From positions 50,238,205 to 50,302,204 of the forward strand of contig OV050031.1 in the NCBI GenBank assembly GCA_920105625.2: a DNA stretch of 64,000 bases, given 5' to 3'. Positions within the stretch are counted from its first letter, which is position 1; the number at the start of each line of letters is the position of its first letter. This DNA is from Clusia tigrina. Taxonomy: Eukaryota; Arthropoda; Insecta; Diptera; Clusiidae. Position numbers and translations under genes: made by a program. Below are positions 15,901 to 27,302 of this stretch, in pieces. The notes below the pieces were generated by a model. It saw nothing but the letters and a program-made list of their open reading frames with translations, searched no databases and was not told where the DNA came from.

Positions 15901-18900
15901 ATTCACTAAGTTTTATACTGTGCGTTATATAACTATCAAAGTTTGCAACATTGAAATGCTGTAACTTTTTACTGGTGCGTCATTAAACCTCGAAATTTTG
16001 TGACAATAAAATTCTATTGTCTATTTGAAATATCGGTAAAACAGTTCTACCCTTGAGTAAAAATCAAACACTGATGCAACTACAAAATTCACTAACATTT
16101 ATACTGTGAGTAATATAACTATCAAAGTTTGCAACATTGAATGCTGTAACTTTTTACTGGAGCGTCATAAGACCTTGAAATTTTGTGATAATAATGTACT
16201 ATTGTCAATTTGAGATATCGGTATAACAGTGCTACCCTTGCGTAAAAATGAAACTCTGATGAAACTTCAAAATTCACTAACTTTTATACTGTGCGGAATA
16301 TAACAATCAAAGTTTGCAACATTGAAATGCTGTCATTTTTTATTGGTGCGTCATACCACCTTGAAATTTTGTGACAATAAAGTACTATTTTTCAATTTGA
16401 GATATCGGAATAACAGTGCTTCCCTTGAGTAAAGAATGAAACACTGATGCAACTTAAAAATTCACAAACTTTTATACTGTGCGTAATATACCTATCAAAG
16501 TTTGCAATATTGAAATGCTGTAACTTTTTACATGTGCGTCATAAGACCTTGAAATTTTTTGACAATAAAGTACTATTGTCAATTTAAAAGATCGGTATAA
16601 CAGTGCTACCTTTGAGTAAAAAATGAAACACTGATGCAACTTAAAAATTCACAAACTTTTATACTGTGCGTAATATAATTATCAAAGTTTGCAATATTGA
16701 AATGCAGTAACTTTTTACTGGTGCGTCATAAAACCTCGAAATTTTGTGACAATAAAATTCTATTGTCTATTTGAAATATCGGTAAAACAGGGCTACCCTT
16801 GAGTAAAAATCAAACACTGATGCAACTACAAAATTCACTAACTTTTAACTGTGAATAATATAACTATCAAAGTTTGCAACATTGAAATGATGTAACTTTT
16901 TACTGGAGCGTCATAAGACCTAGAAATTTTGTGATAATAATATACTATTATCAAATTGAGATATCGGTATAACAGTGCTAACCTTGCGTAAAAATGAAAC
17001 TCTGATGAAACTTCAAAATTCACTAACTTTTATACTGTGCGGAATATAACTATCAAAGTTTGCAACATTGAAATGCTGTAACTTTTTACTGGTGCGTCAT
17101 AAAACCTCGAATTTTTGTGACAATAAAATTCTATTGTCAATTTGAAATATCGGTAAAACAGTGCTACCCTTGAGTAGAAAATGAAACCCTGATGCAACTA
17201 CAAAATTCAGTAACTTTTATACTGTGCGAAATATAACTATCAAAGTTTGCAACATTGAAATGCTGTAACTTTTTACATGTGCGTCATAAGACCTTGAAAT
17301 TTTTTGACAATAAAGTACTATTGTCAATTTGTAATATCGGTAAAACCGTGCTACACTTGAGTAAAAAATGAAACACTGATGCAACTTCAAAATTCACTAA
17401 CTTTTATACTGTGCGTAATATAACTATCAAAGTTTGCAACATTGAAATGCTGTAACTTTTTACATGTGCGTCATAAGACCTTGAAATTTTTTGACAATAA
17501 AGTACTATTGTCAATTTGTAATATCGGTAAAACCGTGCTACACTTGAGTAAAAAATGAAACACTGATGCAACTTCAAAATTCACTAACTTTTATACTGTG
17601 CGTAATATAACTATCAAAGTTTGCAACATTTAAATGCTGTAACTTTTTACTGGTGCGTCATAAAACCTCGAAATTTTGTGACAATAAAATTCTATTGTCA
17701 ATTTGAAATATCGGTAAAACCGTGCTACACTTGAGTAAAAAATGAAACACTGATGCAACTACAAAATTCAATAACTTTTATACTGTGCGAAATATAACTA
17801 TTAAAGTTTGCAACATTGAAATGCTGTAACTTTTTATTGGAGCGTCATAAAACCTTGAAAGTTTGTGACAATAAAGTACTATTGTCAATTTAAAATATCG
17901 GTATAACAGTGCTACCTTTGAGTAAAAAATGAAACACTGATGCAACTTCAAAATTCACTAAGTTTTATACTGTGCGTTATATAACTATCAAAGTTTGCAA
18001 CATTGAAATGCTGTAACTTTTTACTGGTGCGTCATTAAACCTCGAAATTTTGTGACAATAAAATTCTATTGTCAATTTGAAATATCGGTAAACCAGTGCT
18101 ACCCTTGAGTAAAAAATGAAACACTGATGCAACTACAAAATTCAGTAACTTTTATACTGTGCGTAATATAACTATCAAAGTTTGCAACATTGAAATGCTG
18201 TCATTTTTTATTGGTGCGTCATACGACCTTGAAAATTTGTGACAATAAAGTACTATCTTTCAATTTGAGATATCGGAATAACAGTGCTACCCTTGAGTAA
18301 AAAGTGAAACACTGATGCAACTTCAAAATTCACTAAGTTTTATAATGTGCGTTATATAACTATCAAAGTTTGCAACATTGAAATGCTGTAACTTTTTACT
18401 GGTGCGTCATTAAACCTCGAAATTTTGTGACAATAAAATTCTATTGTCAATTTGAAATATCGGTAAAACCGTGCTACACTTGAGTAAAAAATGAAACACT
18501 GATGCAACTACAAAATTCAATATCTTTTATACTGTGCGAAATATAACTATCAAAGTTTGCGACATTGAAATGCTGTAAATTTTTACTGGTGCTTGATAAA
18601 AACTTGAAATTTTGTGACAGCAAAGTACTCTAAATGAAACATTGGTGCAACTTAAAAATTCTTAAACTTTTATACTGTGCGTAATATAATTATCAAAGTT
18701 TGCAACATTGAAATGCGGTAACATTTTACTGGTGCGCCATAAAACCTCGAAATTTTGTGACAATAAAGTACTATTGTCAATTTGAGATATCGGTATAACA
18801 GTGCTACCTTTGAGTAAAAAATGAAACACTGATGCAACTTAAAAATTCACAAACTTTTATACTGTGCGTAATATAATTATCAAAGTTTGCAACATTGAAA

Positions 18901-21900
18901 TGCAGTAACTTTTTACTGGTGCGTCATAAAACCTCGAAATTTTGTGACAATAAAATTCTATTGTCTATTTGAAATATCGGTAAAACAGGGCTACCCTTGA
19001 GTAAAAATCAAACACTGATGCAACTACAAAATTCACTAACTTTTAACTGTGAATAATATAACTATCAAAGTTTGCAACATTGAAATGATGTAACTTTTTA
19101 CTGGAGCGTCATAAGACCTAGAAATTTTGTGATAATAATATACTATTATCAATTTGAGATATCGGTATAACAGTGCTAACCTTGCGTAAAAATGAAACTC
19201 TGATGAAACTTCAAAATTCACTAACTTTTATACTGTGCGGAATATAACTATCAAAGTTTGCAACATTGAAATGCTGTAACTTTTTACTGGTGCGTCATAA
19301 AACCTCGAAATTTTGTGACAATAAAATTCTATTGTCAATTTGAAATATCGGTAAAACAGTGCTACCCTTGAGTAGAAAATGAAACCCTGATGCAACTACA
19401 AAATTCAGTAACTTTTATACTGTGCGAAATATAACTATCAAAGTTTGCAACATTGAAATGCTGTAACTTTTTACATGTGCGTCATAAGACCTTGAAATTT
19501 TTTGACAATAAAGTACTATTGTCAATTTGTAATATCGGTAAAAACGTGCTACACTTGAGTAAAAAATGAAACACTGATGCAACTTCAAAATTCACTAACT
19601 TTTATACTGTGCGTAATATAACTATCAAAGTTTGCAACATTGAAATGCTGTAACTTTTTACATGTGCGTCATAAGACCTTGAAATTTTTTGACAATAAAG
19701 TACTATTGTCAATTTGTAATATCGGTAAAACCGTGCTACACTTGAGTAAAAAATGAAACACTGATGCAACTTCAAAATTCACTAACTTTTATACTGCGCG
19801 TAATATAACTATCAAAGTTTGCAACATTGAAATGCTGTAACTTTTTACTGGTGCGTCATAAAACCTCGAAATTTTGTGACAATAAAATTCTATTGTCAAT
19901 TTGAAATATCGGTAAAACCGTGCTACACTTGAGTAAAAAATGAAACACTGATGCAACTACAAAATTCAGTAACTTTTATACTGTGCGTAATATAACTATC
20001 AAAGTTTGCAACATTGAAATGCTGTCATTTTTTATTGGTGCGTCATACGACCTTGAAAATTTGTGACAATAAAGTACTATCTTTCAATTTGAGATATCGG
20101 AATAACAGTGCTACCCTTGAGTAAAAAGTGAAACACTGATGCAACTTCAAAATTCACTAAGTTTTATAATGTGCGTTATATAACTATCAAAGTTTGCAAC
20201 ATTGAAATGCTGTAACTTTTTACTGGTGCGTCATTAAACCTCGAAATTTTGTGACAATAAAATTCTATTGTCAATTTGAAATATCGGTAAAACCGTGCTA
20301 CACTTGAGTAAAAAATGAAACACTGATGCAACTACAAAATTCAATATCTTTTATACTGTGCGAAATATAACTATCAAAGTTTGCGACATTGAAATGCTGT
20401 AAATTTTTACTGGTGCTTGATAAAAACTTGAAATTTTGTGACAGCAAAGTACTCTAAATGAAACATTGGTGCAACTTAAAAATTCTTAAACTTTTATACT
20501 GTGCGTAATATAATTATCAAAGTTTGCAACATTGAAATGCGGTAACATTTTACTGGTGCGCCATAAAACCTTGAAATTTTGTGACAATAAAGAACTATTG
20601 TCAATTTGAGATATGTGTATAAGACTGCTACATTTGAGCGAAAAATGAAACACTGATGCAACTTAAAAATTCACAAATTTTTTATACAATGCGTAATATA
20701 ACTCTCAAAGTTAGCAACATTGAAATGCTCTAAATTTTTACTGGTGCGTCATAAAACCTCGAAATTTTGTGACAATAAAATTCTATTGTCTATTTGAAAT
20801 ATCGGTAAAACAGGGCTACCCTTGAGTAAAAATCAAACACTGATGCAACTACAAAATTCACTAACTTTTAACTGTGAATAATATAACTATCAAAGTTTGC
20901 AACATTGAAATGATGTAACTTTTTACTGGAGCGTCATAAGACCTAGAAATTTTGTGATAATAATATACTATTATCAATTTGAGATATCGGTATAACAGTG
21001 CTAACCTTGCGTAAAAATGAAACTCTGATGAAACTTCAAAATTCACTAACTTTTATACTGTGCGGAATATAACTATCAAAGTTTGCAACATTGAAATGCT
21101 GTAACTTTTTACTGGTGCGTCATAAAACCTCGAAATTTTGTGACAATAAAATTCTATTGTCAATTTGAAATATCGGTAAAACAGTGCTACCCTTGAGTAG
21201 AAAATGAAACCCTGATGCAACTACAAAATTCAGTAACTTTTATACTGTGCGAAATATAACTATCAAAGTTTGCAACATTGAAATGCTGTAACTTTTTACA
21301 TGTGCGTCATAAGACCTTGAAATTTTTTGACAATAAAGTACTATTGTCAATTTGTAATATCGGTAAAACCGTGCTACACTTGAGTAAAAAATGAAACACT
21401 GATGCAACTTCAAAATTCACTAACTTTTATACTGTGCGTAATATAACTATCAAAGTTTGCAACATTGAAATGCTGTAACTTTTTACATGTGCGTCATAAG
21501 ACCTTGAAATTTTTTGACAATAAAGTACTATTGTCAATTTGTAATATCGGTAAAACCGTGCTACACTTGAGTAAAAAATGAAACACTGATGCAACTTCAA
21601 AATTCACTAACTTTTATACTGTGCGTAATATAACTATCAAAGTTTGCAACATTGAAATGCTGTAACTTTTTACTGGTGCGTCATAAAACCTCGAAATTTT
21701 GTGACAATAAAATTCTATTGTCAATTTGAAATATCGGTAAAACCGTGCTACACTTGAGTAAAAAATGAAACACTGATGCAACTACAAAATTCAATAACTT
21801 TTATACTGTGCGAAATATAACTATTAAAGTTTGCAACATTGAAATGCTGTAACTTTTTATTGGAGCGTCATAAAACCTTGAAAGTTTGTGACAATAAAGT

Positions 21901-22832
21901 ACTATTGTCAATTTAAAATATCGGTATAACAGTGCTACCTTTGAGTAAAAAATGAAACACTGATGCAACTTCAAAATTCACTAAGTTTTATACTGTGCGT
22001 TATATAACTATCAAAGTTTGCAACATTGAAATGCTGTAACTTTTTACTGGTGCGTCATTAAACCTCGAAATTTTGTGAATATAAAATTCTATTGTCAATT
22101 TGAAATATCGGTAAAACAGTGCTACCCTTGAGTAAAAAATGAAACACTGATGCAACTACAAAATTCAGTAACTTTTATACTGTGCGTAATATAACTATCA
22201 AAGTTTGCAACATTGAAATGCTGTCATTTTTTATTGGTGCGTCATACGACCTTGAAAATTTGTGACAATAAAGTACTATCTTTCAATTTGAGATATCGGA
22301 ATAACAGTGCTACCCTTGAGTAAAAAGTGAAACACTGATGCAACTTCAAAATTCACTAAGTTTTATAATGTGCGTTATATAACTATCAAAGTTTGCAACA
22401 TTGAAATGCTGTAACTTTTTACTGGTGCGTCATTAAACCTCGAAATTTTGTGACAATAAAATTCTATTGTCAATTTGAAATATCGGTAAAACCGTGCTAC
22501 ACTTGAGTAAAAAATGAAACACTGATGCAACTACAAAATTCAATATCTTTTATACTGTGCGAAATATAACTATCAAAGTTTGCGACATTGAAATGCTGTA
22601 AATTTTTACTGGTGCTTGATAAAAACTTGAAATTTTGTGACAGCAAAGTACTCTAAATGAAACATTGGTGCAACTTAAAAATTCTTAAACTTTTATACTG
22701 TGCGTAATATAATTATCAAAGTTTGCAACATTGAAATGCGGTAACATTTTACTGGTGCGCCATAAAACCTCGAAATTTTGTGACAATAAAGAACTATTGT
22801 CAATTTGAGATATCGGTATAACAGTGCTACCT
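10111..22832. repeat. Higher-order repeat region, units of 1.8-2.8 kb
   Basis: The marker CTTTTAACTGTGAATAATAT, a monomer lacking the usual TATACTG spacing, occurs at 10111, 12922, 14975, 16842, 19040 and 20865, plus a lone earlier copy at 4131. The spacings are 2811, 2053, 1867, 2198 and 1825 bp. They differ from one another mostly by one to four monomer lengths, so the units are related by gain or loss of whole monomers. A second marker, a truncated monomer with GACAGCAAAGTACTCTAAAT, lies at 18616, 20440 and 22639 (spacings 1824 and 2199) and confirms the last units. The pattern fits unequal exchange within a higher-order array. Confidence 0.85.
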
Positions 22833-24723
22833 TTGAGTAAAAAATGAAACACTGATGCAACTTCAAAATTCACTAACTTTTATACTGTGCGTAATATAAC
22901 TATCAAAGTTTGCAATATTGAAATGCAGTAACTTTTTACTGGAGCGTCATAATACCTTAAAATTTTGTGACAATAAAGTACTATTGTCTATTTAATAGAT
23001 CGGTATAACAGTGCTACCTTTGAGTAAAAAAATTAAACACTGATGCAACTTCAAAATTCACTAAATTTTATACTGTGCGTAATATAACTATCAAAGTTTG
23101 CAACATTGAAATGCTGTAACTTTTTACTGGTGCGTCATAAGAACTTGAAATTTTGTGACAATAAAGTACTCTTGTCAATTTGATATATCGGTATAACAGT
23201 GCTACCCTTGAGTAAAAATGAAACACTGATGAAACTTCAAAATTCACTAACTTTTATACTGTGCGTAATATAACTATCAAAGTTTGCGACATTGAAATGC
23301 TGTAAATTTTTACTGGTGCGTCATAAGAACTTGAAATTTTGTGACAGTAAAGTACTCTTGTCAATTTGAAATATCGGTATAACAGTGCTTCCCTTGATTA
23401 AAGAATGAAACACTGATGCAACTTAAAATTTCACAAACTTTTATACTGTGCGTAATATAACTATCAAAGTTTGCAACATTGAAATGCGGTAAGTTTTTAC
23501 TGGTGCGTCATAAAACCTCGAAATTTTGTGACAATAAAATTCTATTGTCTATTTGAAATATCGGTAAAACAGGGCTACCCTTGAGTAAAAATCAAACACT
23601 GATGCAACTACAAAATTCACTAACTTTTATACTGTGAATAATATAACTATCAAAGTTTGCAACATTGAAATGCTGTAACTTTTTACTGGTGCTTCATAAA
23701 AACTTGAAATTTTGTGACAATAAAGTACTCTTGTCAATTTGAAATATCGGTAAAACAGTGCTTCCCCTGAGTAAAAAATGAAACAATGATACAACTTCAA
23801 AGTTCACTAACTTTTATACTGTGCGTAACAAAATTATCAAAGTTTGCAATATTGAAATGCTGTAACTTTTTACTGGAGCGTCATAGTACCTTGAAATTTT
23901 GTCACAATAAAGTACTATTGTCAATTTAAAATATCGGTATAACAGTGCTACTTTTGAGTAAAAAATGAAACACTGATGCAACTTCAAAATTCACTAACTT
24001 TTATACTGTGCGTAATATAACTATCAAAGTTTGCAATATTGAAATGCTGTAACTTTTTACTGGAGCGTCATAATACCTTAAAATTTTGTGACCATAAAGT
24101 ACTATTGTCAATTTAAAAGATCGGTATAACAGTGCTACCTTTGAAAAAAAAAAATTAAACACTGAAGCAACTTCAAAATTCACTAAATTTTATACTGTGC
24201 GTAATATAACTATCAAAGTTTGCAATATTGAAATGCTGTAACTTTTTACTGGAGCGTCATAATACCTTAAAATTTTGTAACCATAAAGTACTATTGTCAA
24301 TTTAAAAGATCGGTATAACAGTGCTACCTTTGAGTAAAAAATTAAACACTGATGCAACTTCAAAATTCACTAAATTTTATACTGTGCGTAATATAACTAT
24401 CAAAGTTTGCAACATTGAAATGCTGTAACTTTTTACTGGAACATCATAAGAACTTGAAATTTTGTGACAATAATGTCCTATTGTCAATTTGAAATATCGG
24501 TATAACAGTGCTACCCTTGAGTAAAAATGAAACACTGATGAAACTTCAAAATTCACTAACTTTTATACTGTGCGTAATATAACTATCAAAGTTTGCAACA
24601 TTGAAATGCTGTAAATTTTTACTGGTGCGTCATAAAAACTTGAAATTTTGTGACAGTAAAGTACTCTTGTCAATTTGAAATATCGGTATAACAGTGCTTC
24701 CCTTGATTAAAGAATGAAACACT

Positions 24724-24725
24724 GA
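24724..24725. repeat. Putative target-site duplication of transposon copy 1 (left)
   Basis: The satellite reads ACACTGATGCAACTT in uninterrupted monomers. Here it is split as ACACTGA, then the element, then GATGCAACTT, so GA is duplicated (right copy at 27303-27304). If the first base of the element is instead counted as outside the terminal repeat, the duplication can be read as TGA. The sequence alone cannot separate 2 bp from 3 bp. Confidence 0.6.
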
Positions 24726-24750
24726 AGGGTAAAAACATATGAAATCAACC
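24726..24750 (+). repeat. Terminal inverted repeat, left, copy 1
   Basis: This 25-bp repeat begins AGGGTAAAAACATATG and ends ATCAACC. It is the exact reverse complement of 27278-27302. The sequences diverge immediately inward. Confidence 0.93.
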
Positions 24751-24822
24751 AATGAGTTGACCGCACCGATTTCGAATTGGATGAAATATGGTACGAAGGG
24801 AAAGTTAAACATAATAATAGCG

Positions 24823-25264
24823 TTTGCCAACTTTCAGTGTCCTAGCTCTCGTACTTTCAGAATTATGGCCATTCCAAGTTGGCAAAAATCAATAAAAATG
24901 CACTCAGATGCCTTAACACAATTTTTAATATCTCGAAAAGTATTCATTGTACGTTAATAATCAAGGGCTCATTTTACAGACAAAAACATGCGACATTCAA
25001 AAAAATTTTTTTTCTAAAATTTTCGATCAAGGATAATGTAAATAAAAATGGACTAAAATTTCCAAAGGATATATCTCGAAAATCAATGTTTTTAAAAATT
25101 TCAAAAAAATATATGTTAATTCTTATTATGTTTTGTACAAGTCTGCCAAATTTCAATGTGGAGTCTTTATTACAACATGAGTTATTCAGAAAAAAGCAGG
25201 CGAAGGTTTATGTATTTCATGAAATGTACCAAAATACAAAAAGGTGACAAATTACAAAAAGAAG
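24823..25264 (+). repeat. Subterminal inverted arm, left, copy 1
   Basis: This stretch of about 440 bp is the reverse complement of 26757-27195 with only scattered differences. It starts at TTTGCCAACTTTCAG and ends at ATTACAAAAAGAAG. A 122-codon frame occurs in both arms in opposite orientations. Comparing the two translations shows about five substitutions, so the arms are roughly 98% identical. Such a frame inside a mirrored arm need not be a gene. The arm also holds a small internal palindrome, TTTGCCAACTT against AAGTTGGCAAA. Confidence 0.9.
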
Positions 25265-25395
25265 GACAAATCGAATGTAACGGAACTTTTTCGACTTTTC
25301 TTTGCTTAGACTCTTTTTCTCCATTGCTAAACCTTTAATAAAAAGTACAACATAATGTATTATCATTATTAAACACTTAATTATAACATATTTAT
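25265..25395. other. Transposon core, noncoding 3' flank of transposase remnant, copy 1
   Basis: About 130 bp of unique AT-rich sequence between the left arm and the transposase stop codon. It belongs to the presumed 3' untranslated region of the minus-strand gene. No structure or coding frame is supportable apart from A-rich runs. Confidence 0.6.
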
Positions 25396-25400
25396 TTATT
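25391..25400 (-). terminator. Candidate polyadenylation signal of transposase remnant, copy 1
   Basis: On the minus strand the stop codon TAA at 25396-25398 sits within AAATAAATAAA, which gives overlapping AATAAA hexamers at and just after the stop. This is the only clear signal near the end of the frame. Function is inferred. Confidence 0.45.
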
Positions 25401-25877
25401 TCTGAAGGATTTCAATTACAAAATCTGCATCTGCCGAGAAACGCTTGACTAATTTTTTTTTATATACAGGTTCAATAGAATGCAGCTTTTGAGTTCCAGG
25501 AATAGTACGCAAATCTTTAAAACGAATTTTTAGAGTTAAAAACTCGAAATTACAGTTCAAAAGATTTTGCAGGCACCATTCATATAATTGTTTTGGAGTA
25601 GTTATTTGACCTTGTAATGGACGCTGTAAACTAGCTCGACGTGCCTCTCTCTTTACGATACCTCCAAGATCGTCACTTGGGCCTTTTCCATGGCTTGTTG
25701 CAAAAAAATGCCACTCAGCATTACATCCAAAATCTTCCATATGATAACATAAATTGATAAAGTTCTTTTTATTTTTAAACTGGGCAGCACTACCGTCTGA
25801 AAAATACGTGATTTTCTTCGGGGTTGTTTTAAACTTTTTTCTCAAAAATACATTCAGGTGGCGATACCTATGTTTAT
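25396..25877 (-). pseudogene. Transposase-like C-terminal part, copy 1
   Basis: The frame is open from about 25877 down to the stop at 25396; the clear protein match runs from about residue FKTTPKK onward, giving about 150 residues. It has no convincing start of its own: the apparent start is a TTG, so it is the continuation of the gene at 25854-26735 in another frame. Visible motifs are YFSDGSAAQFKN, AEWHFFATSHGKGPSDDLGG, a basic KREARRASLQRP stretch and TPKQLYEWC. I recall such motifs from the C-terminal catalytic half of a transposase family common in invertebrates, where SDG and the following HGK..D..GG block are conserved. This is family recollection, not a search. Because the N-terminal and C-terminal pieces adjoin almost directly, the middle of the catalytic domain appears to be missing rather than merely shifted in frame. 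It is unlikely to encode an active enzyme alone. Confidence 0.8.
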
Positions 25878-26735
25878 TCCATCATGTCGTTCCTTGAATA
25901 AGGCGTACATTTCTCTTAAGTTTCCAAGCAAAAGTCTTTTATTTTTCCTCACTTTTGTACCATTTTCAAAAACAGACACGAAATCTTTCTGTCCGGGCAT
26001 ACACCTGCTGACGTCATCGGATTCAGAAAAGGATGTTACTAAACTGCTTGTCACTGGTGAAATTGGACTTCCCAGTTTTGGGTTAGGCGTACTCATCACA
26101 CCCTTTGTTTCAACCAAATGCTTAACTTTTCGCGCGATATAGTTTGTAACCAGGAATTCTTCCTCAATTTTATGTATTGTCCAGCTTTTTGGTAAAATTG
26201 TTAGCAGTTGGATTTTCTCACTATTTTTTGTTAATGTTTTAAACTTTTCTTTTAATTGTTCTATTATTTCGGATTGTGGGCACATATGCGAAATTGATTG
26301 TGCTGAACCGTGGAAAATTTTGTCTTGAATCGAATCACTTATTTTCCTGCATTTTGCATCTCTGTACCGTTTTTGATGTAACTTCTTCTTTTTTATCGGA
26401 GATTGTTCCAGATACGGTAAAGATTGTTTTAATTTTGAAATAGCAACTTCTTCCGTGCCTGACGCAATGTCATCTTCTTCCGTGCCTGACGCAATGTCAT
26501 CGAAAGTATCTACATTTTCGTTTATGTCTGAACCTTCTTCCAAATTAGATTTATTAGATTTTTTCAGATGCGAAAATTTTATTCTACATGTCCCAAAAAA
26601 TTTATTTGAGATCGTAATGTTTTTATCCTTAGTATACTGTAGCATCCATTCTTGGACTTGTCTTAAACTTTTATTGCACCCAGTGTGACCGGATTTTTTA
26701 AAAGGATTACAGCAAAATGTTGAATTGAATGGCAT
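25854..26735 (-). pseudogene. Transposase-like N-terminal part, copy 1
   Basis: A 293-residue frame starting with a true ATG at 26733-26735 and ending in TGA at 25854-25856. The N terminus (about residues 8-55) has a Cys/His-rich segment, CCNPFKKSGH followed by QEWMLQ and GTCR, which resembles the zinc-binding DNA-recognition start of the same transposase family (from memory). An acidic linker at about residues 70-95 contains a direct 9-residue duplication (DDIASGTEE twice), matching a 27-bp DNA duplication near 26455-26510. A basic PIKKKKLHQKR stretch (about residue 112) could be a nuclear localisation signal. The last residues, LLLGNLREMYALFKERHDG, fit the region before the catalytic core, after which the frame stops abruptly. 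Full-length relatives would continue for a few hundred residues. Nearly identical to 35586-36467, with one substitution (Ile to Asn). Confidence 0.8.
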
Positions 26736-26739
26736 ATTT

Positions 26740-26752
26740 TTTATTTAAATAC
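26740..26752 (-). promoter_or_regulatory. TATA-like motif upstream of transposase remnant, copy 1
   Basis: The minus strand reads GTATTTAAATAAAAAATATG, ending on the ATG, so a TATTTAAATA box lies only about 10-20 bp before the start codon. This is too close for a standard TATA-to-start arrangement unless the leader is extremely short. It is a weak candidate. Confidence 0.25.
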
Positions 26753-26756
26753 GGGC

Positions 26757-27195
26757 TTCTTTTTGTAATTTGTCACCTTTTTGTATTTTGGTACATTTCA
26801 TGAAATACATAAACCTTCGCCTGCTTTTTTCTGAATAACTCATGTTGTAATAAAGACTCCACATTGAAATTTGGCAGACTTGTACAAAACATAATAAGAA
26901 TTAACATATATTTTTTTGAAAATTTTAAAAATATTGATTTTCGAGATATATCCTTTGGAAATTTTAGTCCTTTTTTATTTACATTATCCTTGATCGAAAA
27001 TTTTAGAAAAAAAATTTGTTTGAATGGCGCATGTTTTTGTCTGTAAAATGAGCCCTTGATTATTAACGTACAATGAATACTTTTCGAGATATTAAAAATT
27101 GTGTTAAGGCATCTGAGTGCATTTTTATTGATTTTTGCCAACTTGGAATGGCCATAATTCTGAAACTTTGAAGGCTATGTCTGAAAGTTGGCAAA
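26757..27195 (-). repeat. Subterminal inverted arm, right, copy 1
   Basis: Reverse complement of the left arm, running from CTTCTTTTTGTAATTTG to CTGAAAGTTGGCAAA. It begins about 20 bp upstream of the transposase ATG, so this arm would include any promoter. The other arm provides the 3' side. Confidence 0.9.
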
Positions 27196-27277
27196 TATTA
27201 TTGTGCCGATCCATAGATCATGTGTACAAAATCTTATCAAATTTGGAGGTGATGAGGCCAGAAATGTTAATATTTTC

Positions 27278-27302
27278 GGTTGATTTCATATGTTTTTACC
27301 CT
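27278..27302 (-). repeat. Terminal inverted repeat, right, copy 1
   Basis: Exact 25-bp reverse complement of 24726-24750, ending GTTTTTACCCT. The satellite resumes at once with GATGCAACTT. Confidence 0.93.

Larger units (their letters stand above)
1..24725. repeat. Satellite array block 1 (about 187-bp monomer)
   Basis: Head-to-tail tandem repeat with a period of 186-190 bp. Adjacent TGTGCGTAAT landmarks at 5821, 6009, 6197 and 6383 are 188, 188 and 186 bp apart. Each monomer carries recognisable blocks in order: TTTTATACTGTGCGTAATAT, CTATCAAAGTTTGCAACATT, GAAATGCTGTAACTTTTTAC, a (G)CGTCATAA(A/G) block, TTTTGTGACAATAAAGTACT, and TATCGGTATAACAGTGCTAC followed by TTGAGTAAAAAATGAAACAC. Variants are shared between distant monomers, for example CCGTGCTACACTTGAG against CAGTGCTACCCTTGAG, which shows amplification as multi-monomer blocks. 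AT content is high. No gene is supportable here; the few 60-62-codon frames span a single monomer by chance. Pericentromeric or other heterochromatic location is an inference. Confidence 0.97.
24726..27302 (-). mobile_element. DNA transposon, internally deleted, copy 1
   Basis: This 2577-bp insert interrupts a satellite monomer. It is bounded by 25-bp perfect terminal inverted repeats beginning AGGGTAAAAACATATG. Inside these lie short non-matching spacers of 72 and 82 bp, then inverted arms of about 440 bp (24823-25264 and 26757-27195), then a core of about 1.5 kb with a minus-strand transposase-like gene. The gene is broken between its N- and C-terminal parts, so this copy is probably non-autonomous. 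The protein resembles a transposase family scattered through invertebrate genomes, recalled from memory; I do not assign a superfamily. The short 2-3-bp target duplication does not match the 8-bp signature of P or hAT elements or the TTAA of piggyBac. Confidence 0.9.

Noticed and set aside
1..24725. CRISPR-like regular repeats
   Set aside because: Repeats are contiguous with no unique spacers and have a 187-bp period. This is a eukaryotic satellite.
24879..25247. 122-codon frame in the transposon arms (also 26773-27141, 34611-34979 and 36505-36873)
   Set aside because: Present in both inverted arms simply because they are mirror copies. Lys/Phe-rich composition follows the AT bias, there is no recognisable domain, and it lies outside the transposase gene.
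25858..26142. Plus-strand frames opposite the transposase remnant (also 26455-26688 and copy 2 equivalents)
   Set aside because: Antisense shadows of the minus-strand gene with no known domain.
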